Assembly (NCBI RefSeq): GCF_020829595.1
Contig: NZ_JAIVFW010000071.1
Span: forward strand, 1 to 34,504
Length of the DNA: 34,504 nucleotides
Source of the DNA: Nostoc sp. CHAB 5844
Lineage (GTDB): Bacteria > Cyanobacteriota > Cyanobacteriia > Cyanobacteriales > Nostocaceae
Direction: 5' to 3'
In this document: in pieces, positions 24,492-33,220 of the stretch
Position numbering within the stretch: the first letter of the stretch is position 1
How the letters are laid out: each line of letters starts with the position of its first letter
Notes under the pieces: generated by a model
The model's input: only the letters and a program-made list of their open reading frames with translations
What the model was told of the DNA's origin: nothing
Database searches by the model: none
Translations under genes and position numbers: made by a program

Positions 24492-24899
24492 ATGTTTAAG
24501 ACAGTATTATTTCCAATCGATCAAAGTCGGGAAGCACGAGAAGCTGCTGATGTAGTTGCCAATGTCGTGCAGAAGTATGGTAGCCGCTTGGTGTTGCTAT
24601 CTGTGGTGGAGGAACCCGCCGCAGAAGCACCAAGTGTTGATCCAATGGTGTCGCCAGAGGTAGTTGCCAAACTGCTAGAAAATGCTCAAGCTTTATTTTC
24701 ACAGGAGGGTATTCAGTCTGAAGTTTTGGAACGGCAAGGCAAACCAGCATTTACCATTTGTGATGTCGCTGATGAAATCGGCGCAGATCTAATTATTATG
24801 GGCTGTCGAGGACTTGGCTTAACTGATGAGGGTGCAACTGATAGCGTTACAACACGAGTGATTAATCTTTCTCCTTGCCCAGTTTTGATCGTGCCTTAA
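24492..24899 (+). CDS. universal stress protein UspA family
   Basis: A 135-residue single-domain Usp protein. It begins MFKTVLFPIDQSREAREAAD, contains SRLVLLSVVEEPAAEAPSVD, and carries the ATP-binding-type motif GADLIIMGCRGLGLTDEG with a closing strand VINLSPCPVLIVP. G-2x-G-9x-G(S/T) spacing is only partly kept (GCRGLG...TDSVTTRV), so nucleotide binding is uncertain. Such proteins are cytoplasmic, usually dimeric and induced by stress. It is divergent from pgk with a short shared promoter region. Confidence 0.9.
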   Translation: MFKTVLFPIDQSREAREAADVVANVVQKYGSRLVLLSVVEEPAAEAPSVDPMVSPEVVAKLLENAQALFSQEGIQSEVLERQGKPAFTICDVADEIGADLIIMGCRGLGLTDEGATDSVTTRVINLSPCPVLIVP

Positions 24900-25003
24900 T
24901 CGTATTAAGCGGTTCGTGCAGCCAAAACAAATGGCTAAAAAAGAGAATAGAGACAGAGGGCTGATGTAATAGAGTTACAGCAGTTTCGATATTCGTGAAA
25001 TAC

Positions 25004-25033
25004 TGTAGAGACGTTACATGTAACGTCTCTACA
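25004..25033. repeat. REP-like perfect 30-bp palindrome
   Basis: TGTAGAGACGTTACA is followed directly by its exact complement. It belongs to the same TGTAGAGACG...CGTCTCTACA family as the hairpins around the RAYT gene, about 6.6 kb away. Confidence 0.8.
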
Positions 25034-25092
25034 TGGTTTTGGGTTTTACACTTGTACCTCATGTACCCAAAATATGCTGTATAAATTGAGAT

Positions 25093-25198
25093 ATACAGCA
25101 CTTCCGGCAGCTATGAGGTACATCCTCAAAGCTGAAAGCGATGCTAGGAGAGGGGTAAGAAGAAAAACTGTATTGCATAATATCGGGAATTGCTGTAT
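25093..25198. mobile_element. MITE-like element, ~106 bp, related to 2191-2297
   Basis: The left end ATACAGCACTTCC and the complement of the right end ATACAGCAATTCC agree, and the subterminal TATGAGGTACAT matches the element at 2191-2297. Length is also the same. It carries no gene. Confidence 0.65.
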
Positions 25199-25318
25199 TT
25201 ACTCTCCTATAAGTATCCTTATAAACACTATTTTTCTGAAAATTGAAATTGTTAAATATGAAAAAATAAATTTCTTTATGAGTTACTGTTTATACATTCA
25301 CAAATTATCTATCGCAGC

Positions 25319-26596
25319 TCATTTCTTGACTAAGAAATATGCTGTAGCATACTCAGGTAATTGTCTAATATGCTGGTTAAATTCTTGCCGATTTGGAAAA
25401 ATGCCTGCTAAAAAATCGAGTTGGTAAAGGTTGGGTAAAAATGCTCCACCTGTATCTGCAATCACTCCCATTCGGAGATTTTTACGTCCACCTTGATTAT
25501 GTTCGATTACTACTACTTTACCTAAGCCAATATTTAAGACATCTCCCGCAAAAGTCACTCCTGGTTGAATCGAAATTTTGGCATCTATTTTGTAACCATA
25601 ACCTTTAATGGCATCTACCTTTTTAAAATACCAATAACGTTTCTGGGCTGTTGCTTTTAAACCTCGAACGTAAGATATACCATTATTTCTATCTACATTA
25701 AAATATGCCCTCGAACCATCGGTAAAGTTAATCAAGATAGTACCCTCCATGAGGGCTTCTTCTAAGCCATTGCGGGTAAGATAGGCTAAGGGTTGAACCT
25801 TACCAAATTCTTTACCACCGGGTTCATAAATGCCCGATAAAACATCTTGCTTAGTATATTTAGTATAGAATTTATCTGTGGCTAAGTTATCTTTTAAACT
25901 ATATATTGGTGTATTAAATTTAGCTGTTTTAGTGCGAGAACCTGGATGGGTGAAAACTGCGTATTTGGTAATTCGCAACTGCTTTTGACTTTTATTTTGC
26001 TTATTATAAGCATTCCATTTAATAACTCGAAAATTTTTATTGATAAAATTAGGCTCTTGAAGACGAGTCGGACGATTATTAGCAATGTCTTCTTTTAAGA
26101 CAGTAATCATAAAATCTAAAGTTTTGAGAATGTCTTCTACACTTACGCCTTGAGTTCCCAGTAAACCTTTACGCCCAATATCTGGATCTTGAGCAGCGTG
26201 ATCTTGAAAATATTTACGTGTGTTAACAAGGGTACTTAATAAATCTGTTTGATTAAAATTAATTTTACTAGTTGGTAATTTTCCTGGAGATAAAATCTGA
26301 TTACCATTAATACTAAATTTATAATTTTTCCACTCATCGATAACTGGATAGCCTACAGATATTGCGGCTGAATGCTGCTCAGATGTTTGCTGTAAAATAG
26401 GCGTATTTATACTGGCAGTTTGCATTGAAGCTAAGGAAATTTGCGGTTGAGATAAAGCAACACTATCCTGAATATTTTCTGGTTGGACTAATTCTGGGTT
26501 TTTTGATGGATAGAAATAGCCATGAGCGAAAGTAGCAGTTAATAAGGCGGCGATACCTAAAGTAAAGCTGAGTTTTTGGCTGAATAGGTTACTCAT
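25319..26596 (-). CDS. MltA/3D-domain protein, probable lytic transglycosylase-like enzyme
   Basis: A 425-residue exported protein: the N terminus (LSFTLGIAALLTATFAHGYF) is a signal peptide or anchor, followed by a ~60-residue low-complexity linker. The central and C-terminal parts resemble MltA: YEPGGKEFGKVQPLAYLTRN, then GLEEALMEGTILINFTDGSR with NNGISYVRG, and the 3D motif RMGVIADTGGAFLPNLYQLD, in which Asp381 would be the catalytic acid. MltA cleaves peptidoglycan glycan strands to 1,6-anhydromuropeptides. Similarity in the N-terminal half is weak, so the exact specificity is open. It is a single gene with no operon partner. Confidence 0.7.
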   Translation of the reverse strand: MSNLFSQKLSFTLGIAALLTATFAHGYFYPSKNPELVQPENIQDSVALSQPQISLASMQTASINTPILQQTSEQHSAAISVGYPVIDEWKNYKFSINGNQILSPGKLPTSKINFNQTDLLSTLVNTRKYFQDHAAQDPDIGRKGLLGTQGVSVEDILKTLDFMITVLKEDIANNRPTRLQEPNFINKNFRVIKWNAYNKQNKSQKQLRITKYAVFTHPGSRTKTAKFNTPIYSLKDNLATDKFYTKYTKQDVLSGIYEPGGKEFGKVQPLAYLTRNGLEEALMEGTILINFTDGSRAYFNVDRNNGISYVRGLKATAQKRYWYFKKVDAIKGYGYKIDAKISIQPGVTFAGDVLNIGLGKVVVIEHNQGGRKNLRMGVIADTGGAFLPNLYQLDFLAGIFPNRQEFNQHIRQLPEYATAYFLVKK

Positions 26597-27031
26597 AGGT
26601 TAGAAAAAAATTTCTTTTAATCAATAATAGTTACACTTGCTTAATATCTGGATGATATTAATTTGACAATGCTGAAACCGTGATTACAATAGTGGCATTA
26701 TAACTGGTTCAAATTTAATCCATGCCTCATCAGGCATCATAACTCTGTTGGTATAACCAATTTTATATTGGTTGGTGTAATTAACATCACCAAAGCCAGT
26801 ACTTCCCATTTTCAGCCATTTATAAACACTCAGTAATAGCATAGCCATGAAACTCTTGTGCTAAATCGTTCCGAGGATTCATGAAAGATTTTCGACATTT
26901 ATTCCCGAAAAAGTAACTCATATTACCGTTTTTCTGTCAATACGTAACATTTATTCAAATGGCAGCAAATGATACTGTCAAAAATTGTACATGACAGTTT
27001 AATCATCAATAATCTAAAAAAAATCTAAAAA
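26597..27031. other. intergenic region with a short minus-strand frame
   Basis: This 435-bp gap lies between divergent genes. No repeat or RNA is apparent. On the minus strand 26684-26848 gives a 54-codon frame (listed separately) and just upstream an adjacent frame reads MNPRNDLAQEFHGYAITECL before a stop; both look protein-like and may be one decayed gene. Confidence 0.4.
26684..26848 (-). other. short protein-like frame, possible gene remnant, 54 codons
   Basis: From ATG at 26848 it reads MAMLLLSVYKWLKMGSTGFG, then DVNYTNQYKIGYTNRVMMPD and EAWIKFEPVIMPLL. The composition is that of a folded protein rather than of random AT-rich DNA. There is no clear ribosome binding site and I recognise no family. 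It may be the C-terminal end of a decayed gene, since a different frame just upstream also looks coding. Confidence 0.25.
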
Positions 27032-28336
27032 ATGTTAAGTATCTCTATTAATCAACCTTTACCGACTGTGCCGCGTTTGGTGACTGCTTTACCAGGAACT
27101 CGCGCTAAAGCAATTGTAGAACGCGATCGCGCCGTAACTTCGCCATCCTACACCCGCGACTATCCCTTAGTGGTGGCTCGCGGTCAAGGCTGTATGGTGG
27201 AAGACGTGGACGGCAATGTATTTTTAGATATGACTGCTGGTATTGCTGTCACCGCAACTGGACATGCCCACCCGGAAGTTGTCAAAGCCATTCAAGAACA
27301 GTCGGCGTGTCTGCTGCATATGTCAGGAACGGATTTTTATTATGAACCGATGGTGGAACTGGCAGAAAAATTAGCCTTTCGCGCCCCTTTTCCCGAAAGT
27401 GCGCGGGTATTTTTCACCAACTCCGGGGCAGAGTCGAATGAAGGCGCAATCAAACTAGCTCGATATTACACCAAGCGATCGCTGATTGTTGCTTTCTTAG
27501 GCGCATTCCACGGCCGCACCTACGGCGCAATGTCTTTGACGGGTTCCAAAACAGTGCAACGGGCTAACTTTGGGGCGTTAGTTCCGGGCGTAACTCATAT
27601 TCCTTACGGCACTCACGCGAGTTTAGATTATTTAGAAAAACAATTATTTAATACCATGCTACCGCCCCAGGAAGTAGCAGCTATTTTCGTTGAGCCAATT
27701 CAAGGAGAAGGCGGTTATATTGTCCCAGAAGATGGCTTTTTGCCAAGAATTCGAGATATCTGCGATCGCTACGGCATATTAATGGTAGTGGATGAAGTGC
27801 AATCAGGTATGGGGCGTACAGGTCGCTTGTTTGCCATCGAACATTGGGGTGTCATGCCCGATATTATTACCACTGCTAAAGGTATTGCCAGTGGTTTACC
27901 TCTAGGTGCAATTATCGCTCGTCCAGAATTAATGACATGGCCGCCTGGTTCCCACGCTACCACATTTGGCGGAAATCCTGTGGCTTGTGCAGCTGGACTG
28001 GCAACTTTGCGACTTATAGAAAGCGGCTTGATGACCAACGCTACCCAAATGGGAGAACTATTACAAGCTGGCTTAACCCAGTTGCACCAAAGATTTCCCA
28101 GAATGTCTTTACCCAGAGGCAAAGGTTTAATGGTAGCGGTGGATTTAGTAGATGAAACTGGTAATTATGATATTAGATTACGCGATCGCATCATCCAAGA
28201 AGCCTTTTTACGCGGTCTGTTATTACTTGGTTGTGGTAAAGCCGCAATTCGTTTTTGTCCACCCTTAGTTATTGACAGCAACCAAATACAAACCGCCCTC
28301 GAAATTCTCTCTAAGATTTTAAAAAGTGCTAAGTAA
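27032..28336 (+). CDS. class III (acetylornithine/GABA-type) aminotransferase
   Basis: A 434-residue PLP-dependent aminotransferase of fold type I, class III. Typical landmarks are DVDGNVFLDMTAGIAVTATG, FFTNSGAESNEGAIKLARYY (phosphate-binding loop), FLGAFHGRTYGAMSLTGSK, the Asp in MVVDEVQSGMGRTGR that holds the pyridine nitrogen, and the Schiff-base lysine in IITTAKGIASGLPLGA (Lys283). The pattern is closest to the GabT/acetylornithine-like group acting on an omega-amino group; the substrate cannot be fixed by eye. It is 96 bp upstream of the HglS-type dioxygenase gene, so lysine or 2-aminoadipate as substrate is an attractive inference. Confidence 0.9.
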   Translation: MLSISINQPLPTVPRLVTALPGTRAKAIVERDRAVTSPSYTRDYPLVVARGQGCMVEDVDGNVFLDMTAGIAVTATGHAHPEVVKAIQEQSACLLHMSGTDFYYEPMVELAEKLAFRAPFPESARVFFTNSGAESNEGAIKLARYYTKRSLIVAFLGAFHGRTYGAMSLTGSKTVQRANFGALVPGVTHIPYGTHASLDYLEKQLFNTMLPPQEVAAIFVEPIQGEGGYIVPEDGFLPRIRDICDRYGILMVVDEVQSGMGRTGRLFAIEHWGVMPDIITTAKGIASGLPLGAIIARPELMTWPPGSHATTFGGNPVACAAGLATLRLIESGLMTNATQMGELLQAGLTQLHQRFPRMSLPRGKGLMVAVDLVDETGNYDIRLRDRIIQEAFLRGLLLLGCGKAAIRFCPPLVIDSNQIQTALEILSKILKSAK

Positions 28337-28432
28337 AAAATCTGACTCTCCAGCCCCTAATCTCTTTTAAATTTCTTTGCGCCTTTGCACCTACTCTTCG
28401 AGAAGCCGCTATCGCGTCTATGCGTGAGATAT

Positions 28433-29356
28433 ATGAAACCCGAACTCGCTACTTACCTCTGGGAATCACTTTGGCAAGAATATAAAGCCAGAGTAAATTA
28501 TGCCCAAATCTACCAAAACATGGTTACGGCGGCGGGAGGAACCTTTGCCAACGACCACATCGCCTTTCGGTCTTTGCGTTTGCTAGTTGATACTCCACAA
28601 GGTGAAATTAACTTAGGTATCAACCACTTGGCACAAATAGCCGAAGCTTTGGGTTACGAACCTGCGGGAGAGTATACATTTGCGGCAACGCATCTTTATG
28701 CGCGTCACTATCGCCATCCTCAGCAAGCAGAATTCGATTTGCCCAAACTGTTTATTAGTGAATTAATTGTTGATGAATTGCCGAAAAATATTGCCCAATT
28801 AATTTATCAAACAGTGTCAAAAATTCCCAACGAAATAATTTCTTTTACACCTGTTTTACTAGATGAAAATAACTTTGAAAGCATTACCCAACAATTAAAG
28901 CCAACTTTCACTCGTCCTTGGCAAATTCCCCTGCGTTCGGTTGTGGAGGAAGTGAATAAAGTTACACAATATGGTGCTTGGGTATTGTTACACGGTTACG
29001 CCGTCAACCACTTCACAGGCTATATTAACCGCCAAAATACTGCTGTATATCCTGATATAGATACTACTGCTCAAGCTTTGGCTAACTTGGGTGTGCCGAT
29101 GAAAACCGAAATCGAAGGAGATGTTAATTGTGGTTTACGCCAAACGGCAACTCACGCGGTAACAGAAATGGCAACAGTGTTAGATGACAGCAGTCATGCA
29201 GAAATTCAGATTCCTTGGACTTACGCTTATTATGAACTTGCCCAGCGTTACTTTATAGAAATTGAACCTGGAAAGCTAGTACTTTTTGATGCTTTTTTAG
29301 GAAAAAATGCTCAACAATTGTTTGAAATGACACGACTAAATTTGCAAATTTTTTAA
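28433..29356 (+). CDS. DUF1338 protein, 2-oxoadipate dioxygenase/decarboxylase (HglS)-like
   Basis: A 307-residue member of DUF1338 (YdcJ/HglS), non-haem Fe(II) enzymes that turn 2-oxoadipate into D-2-hydroxyglutarate in lysine breakdown. Candidate metal and substrate residues are visible: FANDHIAFRSLRLL (His42, Arg46), YAVNHFTGYI (His193) and WTYAYYELAQRYF (Glu268). It is shorter than the Pseudomonas enzyme and fits the compact form common in cyanobacteria and plants. The longer frame from 28385 begins at a TTG in repeat-like DNA, so ATG 28433 is preferred. It overlaps the convergent FAD-enzyme gene by 21 bp at its 3' end. Likely co-transcribed with the upstream aminotransferase. Confidence 0.82.
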   Translation: MKPELATYLWESLWQEYKARVNYAQIYQNMVTAAGGTFANDHIAFRSLRLLVDTPQGEINLGINHLAQIAEALGYEPAGEYTFAATHLYARHYRHPQQAEFDLPKLFISELIVDELPKNIAQLIYQTVSKIPNEIISFTPVLLDENNFESITQQLKPTFTRPWQIPLRSVVEEVNKVTQYGAWVLLHGYAVNHFTGYINRQNTAVYPDIDTTAQALANLGVPMKTEIEGDVNCGLRQTATHAVTEMATVLDDSSHAEIQIPWTYAYYELAQRYFIEIEPGKLVLFDAFLGKNAQQLFEMTRLNLQIF

Positions 29357-30841
29357 TAACTCTGCTGTTTGCGATCGCTCGACTAAACTATTTGCACATA
29401 AAATACCAGAAGCGGCGACAGCTGGCACACCAATTCCGGGCATAGTACTGTCACCTACACGATACAAACCGGAAATTGGCGTGTGTGGACTCGGAAACAT
29501 TCCTTTACCCGCAGCAATAGCAGGGCCGTAAGTTCCTTGATAACGTCGTAAATAATCAGCATGAGTTAGCGGTGTACCGATAAGTTCCAGCACTACACGT
29601 TCTCTAATATCGGGGATAATTCGCTCTAAGGCGCGATATAAAGTTTGGGCTTTCTCTTTTTTCTTGGGTTCATAATTATCATTCCGTTCCCAGCCAGCAA
29701 ACGGTTCAAGGGTGTAAGCATGAACCACATGATGTCTCTCTGGTGCGAGAGTTACATCCCACACGCTAGGAATCGAAATCATGCAAGTATTACCGGGGGT
29801 GGTGATATCTTGGTTAGAGTCGTGGACTACTACATGATGTCCTGTGAGATTTTCTAACCCATCGGCTCGAATACCCAAGTGTAGATGGATAAAACTATCA
29901 ACGGCGGGTGTATTCAACGCTGTTTGGCGGTAAGCTGTGGGTAAATCTTCAGGACGTAGCAGTTGATTGTAAGTATCCCAAATTGTGGCGTTGGAAATCA
30001 CAATCGGTGCTTTGAGGATTTCACCAGTTTTTAACCTCACACCCACAGCTTGACCAGCTTCCACCAGAATTTGCTCAACGTGACAGCCTAAGCGTAACTT
30101 GCCACCCCAACGTGCTAAACCCCGCACTAAAGCATTGACAATTGCGGCACTACCCCCTACAGGATACTCAACTCCACGCTCGCGTTCACCTAACATAAAA
30201 GCTACTTCTGGGGCAATTGTGCCGTGTGCCTTTAAGCCAGAAAGGAGAAAACATTCTAAATCGATGAGTCGTCGTATCCAAGGGTCTTTAACTGTCGCAT
30301 CTATGACACTGCCGACAGAAAACTGAACCAAAGGTAAGTACGGTAACATTTTACCTAGCGATCGCACATAATTCAGCAATACCAAAATTACCTGCCAATC
30401 AGCCCGTAAAGCCAAGGTGGGTATGCCTTTCATCGCGTCATACAACCCTAACAAACGTGCTGCAAAACGCTGGAGTTCTGCTACACCTTGGGGTGTAATT
30501 TTCTCTATCTCATGACAGTATTTGGAAAAATTGCTGTAAATTGCCACACTAGCTTCAGGAAAATGGTAGTGTCCTAAAGGATCATAAGGTATAACTTGAA
30601 GGGATTCCCCTAGTACATCAAGAACTTGTTTTACAGGATTCAGACTATGGGTTCCTGAGAGTCCACAATAAAAAGAGGGGCCAGAATCAAATTCAAATCC
30701 TCGTTGTTTAAAGCTATGGGCTGCACCTCCGGCAATTGTATGGCTTTCACACACAATTACCCGCTTGCCATAACGCGCAAGTAACGCCGCAGCACATAAC
30801 CCGCCAATACCGCTACCGATAACTATGACGTTGTTTGTCAT
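29336..30841 (-). CDS. CRTISO/CrtH-like FAD-dependent oxidoreductase
   Basis: A 501-residue flavoprotein of the phytoene-desaturase/carotenoid-isomerase superfamily. The N-terminal dinucleotide-binding motif VIVIGSGIGGLCAAALLARY ends in the ribose-binding acid of VIVCESHTIAGGAAH. The C-terminal FAD motif LYRVGDSTMPGIGVPAVAAS is typical of carotenoid isomerases and retinol saturase-like proteins, and SGPSFYCGL lies near residue 53. The likely substrate is a carotenoid or other polyene, but whether it is the main CrtH or a paralogue cannot be told. There is no transmembrane segment beyond the flavin fold. It is divergent from the MlaF-like gene across 98 bp of heptamer repeats. Confidence 0.82.
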   Translation of the reverse strand: MTNNVIVIGSGIGGLCAAALLARYGKRVIVCESHTIAGGAAHSFKQRGFEFDSGPSFYCGLSGTHSLNPVKQVLDVLGESLQVIPYDPLGHYHFPEASVAIYSNFSKYCHEIEKITPQGVAELQRFAARLLGLYDAMKGIPTLALRADWQVILVLLNYVRSLGKMLPYLPLVQFSVGSVIDATVKDPWIRRLIDLECFLLSGLKAHGTIAPEVAFMLGERERGVEYPVGGSAAIVNALVRGLARWGGKLRLGCHVEQILVEAGQAVGVRLKTGEILKAPIVISNATIWDTYNQLLRPEDLPTAYRQTALNTPAVDSFIHLHLGIRADGLENLTGHHVVVHDSNQDITTPGNTCMISIPSVWDVTLAPERHHVVHAYTLEPFAGWERNDNYEPKKKEKAQTLYRALERIIPDIRERVVLELIGTPLTHADYLRRYQGTYGPAIAAGKGMFPSPHTPISGLYRVGDSTMPGIGVPAVAASGILCANSLVERSQTAELLKNLQI

Positions 30842-30939
30842 TTGTCCTTTGTCCCTTGTCTAAATATTAATAACTTTTGACTTTTGACTTTTGACTTTTG
30901 ACTTTTGACCCTTGACCCTTGACCCTTGACTATTGACTA
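30842..30939. repeat. heptamer tandem array (STRR) filling a divergent promoter region
   Basis: Units of TTGTCCT type open the region; then from 30873 come five CTTTTGA, three CCCTTGA and single CTATTGA and CTAATGA units. The last degenerate unit, TAATGAC at 30938-30944, contains the ATG of the MlaF-like gene. The array occupies almost all the space between the two divergent genes, so both promoters must be inside or across it. Confidence 0.85.
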
Positions 30940-31722
30940 ATGACTGAACCACTAATTGAACTGAAAGGCGTTTCTAAGTCCTTTGGTAACAATCAGGTTT
31001 TAGATAATGTAGATTTGACAATTTACCGAGGAGAAGCAATAGGAATTATCGGCCCTTCCGGTACTGGGAAATCGACAATTTTAAGAGTGATAGCCGGGTT
31101 AACAAATCCTGATGAGGGAGAAATATATGTACAAGGAGTACGACGAGAAGGGTTGATAGAAGATGGTGCTGACCCGGTTGGTATTGGGATGGTATTTCAA
31201 CAAGCGGCGTTATTTGATTCTTTGAATGTGGACGAGAACGTGGGGTTTTTACTGTATCAAAACTCAAATTTACCGCGATCGCAGGTTCACGAACTAGTCA
31301 AAGAAAAATTAGAAATGGTTGGTTTACCAGGAATCAGTCATCTCTACCCCTCTGAACTTTCGGGAGGGATGCGGAAACGGGTGAGTTTTGCCCGTGCAAT
31401 TATGTCAAACCCGGAAAATCCCAAAGAAGGGCCAGAAGTTTTACTCTACGATGAACCCACAGCCGGACTCGACCCTATTGCTTCGACAGTTATTGAAGAC
31501 TTGATTCGTGATTTGCAAGGTATGCACGGAGTTTGTAGTACTTACGCCATTGTTACCCACCAAGATAGTACGATTCGCCGGACAGCTGATAGACTAGTGT
31601 TTCTCTACCAAGGTAGAGTGCAGTGGCAAGGTACAGTTAGTGAGATGGATAGCACCGACCACCCATTAATTAGACAATTTATGAGTGGGAGTGTGCAAGG
31701 GCCGATTCAGGTTGTTGGTTAG
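30940..31722 (+). CDS. ABC transporter ATP-binding protein, MlaF/TGD3-like
   Basis: A 260-residue ATPase with Walker A GPSGTGKST (residues 38-46), ABC signature LSGGMRKRV (140-148), Walker B VLLYDEPTAGLDP (Asp171, Glu172) and switch His in AIVTHQDST. IELKGVSKSFGNNQVLDNV and the helix after the signature fit the MlaF/TGD3 branch, which powers lipid transport between membranes. It is followed 16 bp later by an MCE (MlaD-like) gene, as in that system; the permease (MlaE-like) is not in the window. The start codon lies in the last heptamer unit and I see no Shine-Dalgarno before it. Confidence 0.9.
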   Translation: MTEPLIELKGVSKSFGNNQVLDNVDLTIYRGEAIGIIGPSGTGKSTILRVIAGLTNPDEGEIYVQGVRREGLIEDGADPVGIGMVFQQAALFDSLNVDENVGFLLYQNSNLPRSQVHELVKEKLEMVGLPGISHLYPSELSGGMRKRVSFARAIMSNPENPKEGPEVLLYDEPTAGLDPIASTVIEDLIRDLQGMHGVCSTYAIVTHQDSTIRRTADRLVFLYQGRVQWQGTVSEMDSTDHPLIRQFMSGSVQGPIQVVG

Positions 31723-31738
31723 GTGGTGGGAGAAACAA

Positions 31739-33181
31739 ATGCGAGAATTAATCACAAACCGCTTCACATCTAGACGAACGTTCAGAGAAGGTTCAGTGGG
31801 GTTGTTACTCTTGCTGGGAGTGGGTGCATTTGCACTAATAGTTCTGTGGTTGAATGGAGTTAGTACTGGACGCAGCTCGTATAAGTTTATTGTCGAATTT
31901 ACTAACGCCGGAGGAATGCAAAAAGGTGCATCAGTCCGTTATCGTGGCGTGAAAGTCGGCAAAATTTCCGATATTCGACCCAAGCCAAATGCCATAGATG
32001 TAGAAATAGAAATCACTCCAGCCGACCTGATTATTCCGAACAATGTCAGGATTGATGCTAACCAAAGTGGATTAATTAGCGAGAGTATTATAGACATTAC
32101 ACCACAAGCATCTCTTGTCTCTGAGGTGAAAGCTAAACCTTTAGAGAAAGGCTGTAATTCGAGTCTGATTATTTGTAATGGTTCTCGCTTAAAGGGTCAA
32201 ATTGGTATTAGTGTTGATGACCTGATTCGTAGTACCACTGAATTAGCTACTTTGTATAACGACCCAAAATTTTATCAAAGAGTTAACAGACTGTTAGAAA
32301 GTTCTGCCGCCGCCGCTACAAGTGTTGCAGCCCTCAGTCAAGATGTCAGAGGTTTAACAAAAGGCTTCCAAGGACAACTAAGCACATTTGGTGCAACAGC
32401 CAATTCTGTACAACGTGCTACTAATGAACTGACTGCATCTACTACGAAAACAGCAAATCAATTAAGCGTAACTGCTAATCAATTTGGCGCAACAGCTAAG
32501 GAATTTGGATTAACAGCTAATAAAGCCAATCGTTTACTGACAAACTTGGATGATTTGGTAACTACTAATCGTTCGTCTTTGGTTGGCGCTTTGAATAATA
32601 TTACCGAAACCAGCAATCAATTACGGGCTACTGTCACCAGTTTATCGCCATCGCTGAATCGCTTAACCCAAGGTGAAGTGATCAAAAATTTAGAAACACT
32701 TTCAGCTAATGCAGCTTTAGCTTCTGCTAATTTACGGAATGCGACACAAACTTTAAATGACCCGAAAAATGTCTTACTACTACAGCAAACTTTAGATTCC
32801 GCTAGAGTCACTTTTGAAAATACACAAAAAATTACATCTGATTTAGATGAATTGACAGGTGATCCAGCTTTTCGAGACAATCTTCGACAATTGGTTAATG
32901 GTTTGAGTGGCTTAGTTTCTTCTACACAACAAATGCAGCAGGAAGTTCAGTTTGCCGCGACTTTAGATGCGATGAAAATAGCTGCAAATAAACCAAATGT
33001 AGTATTTCCGACACCAATTGTCACAGAACAAACAAATATTACTAATCCTGCAAATATTATTGTTAAAAGTGGAGAGAAAACTCAATCTGGTGAGTCATTA
33101 ACTCCTAATTCGTCCCAAGAAAAGTTATTGCAACAGCTACGAGAGCATAGTGTGCAACGAAAGTCAGAATCAAAGCCGTAA
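31739..33181 (+). CDS. MlaD/MCE family lipid-binding membrane protein
   Basis: A 480-residue protein with one N-terminal transmembrane helix (GLLLLLGVGAFALIVLWL, ~residues 19-36), an MCE domain at ~45-130 (YKFIVEFTNAGGMQKGASVR, YRGVKVGKISDIRP, SGLISESIIDITP), and a long Ala/Thr/Asn-rich helical tail (~170-420) with heptad-like TANQFGATAKEFGLTANKAN repeats, likely a coiled coil. MlaD binds and passes phospholipids between membranes with the MlaFE transporter. ATG 31739, preceded by GGTGGGAGA, is preferred over the frame start at 31685, which overlaps the ATPase gene. The pair with MlaF-like is clearly an operon. Confidence 0.88.
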   Translation: MRELITNRFTSRRTFREGSVGLLLLLGVGAFALIVLWLNGVSTGRSSYKFIVEFTNAGGMQKGASVRYRGVKVGKISDIRPKPNAIDVEIEITPADLIIPNNVRIDANQSGLISESIIDITPQASLVSEVKAKPLEKGCNSSLIICNGSRLKGQIGISVDDLIRSTTELATLYNDPKFYQRVNRLLESSAAAATSVAALSQDVRGLTKGFQGQLSTFGATANSVQRATNELTASTTKTANQLSVTANQFGATAKEFGLTANKANRLLTNLDDLVTTNRSSLVGALNNITETSNQLRATVTSLSPSLNRLTQGEVIKNLETLSANAALASANLRNATQTLNDPKNVLLLQQTLDSARVTFENTQKITSDLDELTGDPAFRDNLRQLVNGLSGLVSSTQQMQQEVQFAATLDAMKIAANKPNVVFPTPIVTEQTNITNPANIIVKSGEKTQSGESLTPNSSQEKLLQQLREHSVQRKSESKP

Positions 33182-33220
33182 AAATTTCAGTATAGCTGAG
33201 GCATCCTTGATTTTTTCCTT

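Larger units (their letters stand above)
24900..25318. other. repeat-rich intergenic region
   Basis: No gene is supported in these 419 bp. The region contains one REP-like palindrome (25004-25033), one MITE-like element (25093-25198) preceded by a short ATGCTGTAT/ATACAGCA pair, and a small TATAAG-TATC-CTTATA hairpin near 25209-25224. Open frames that cross it are chance readings through these repeats. Confidence 0.6.
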
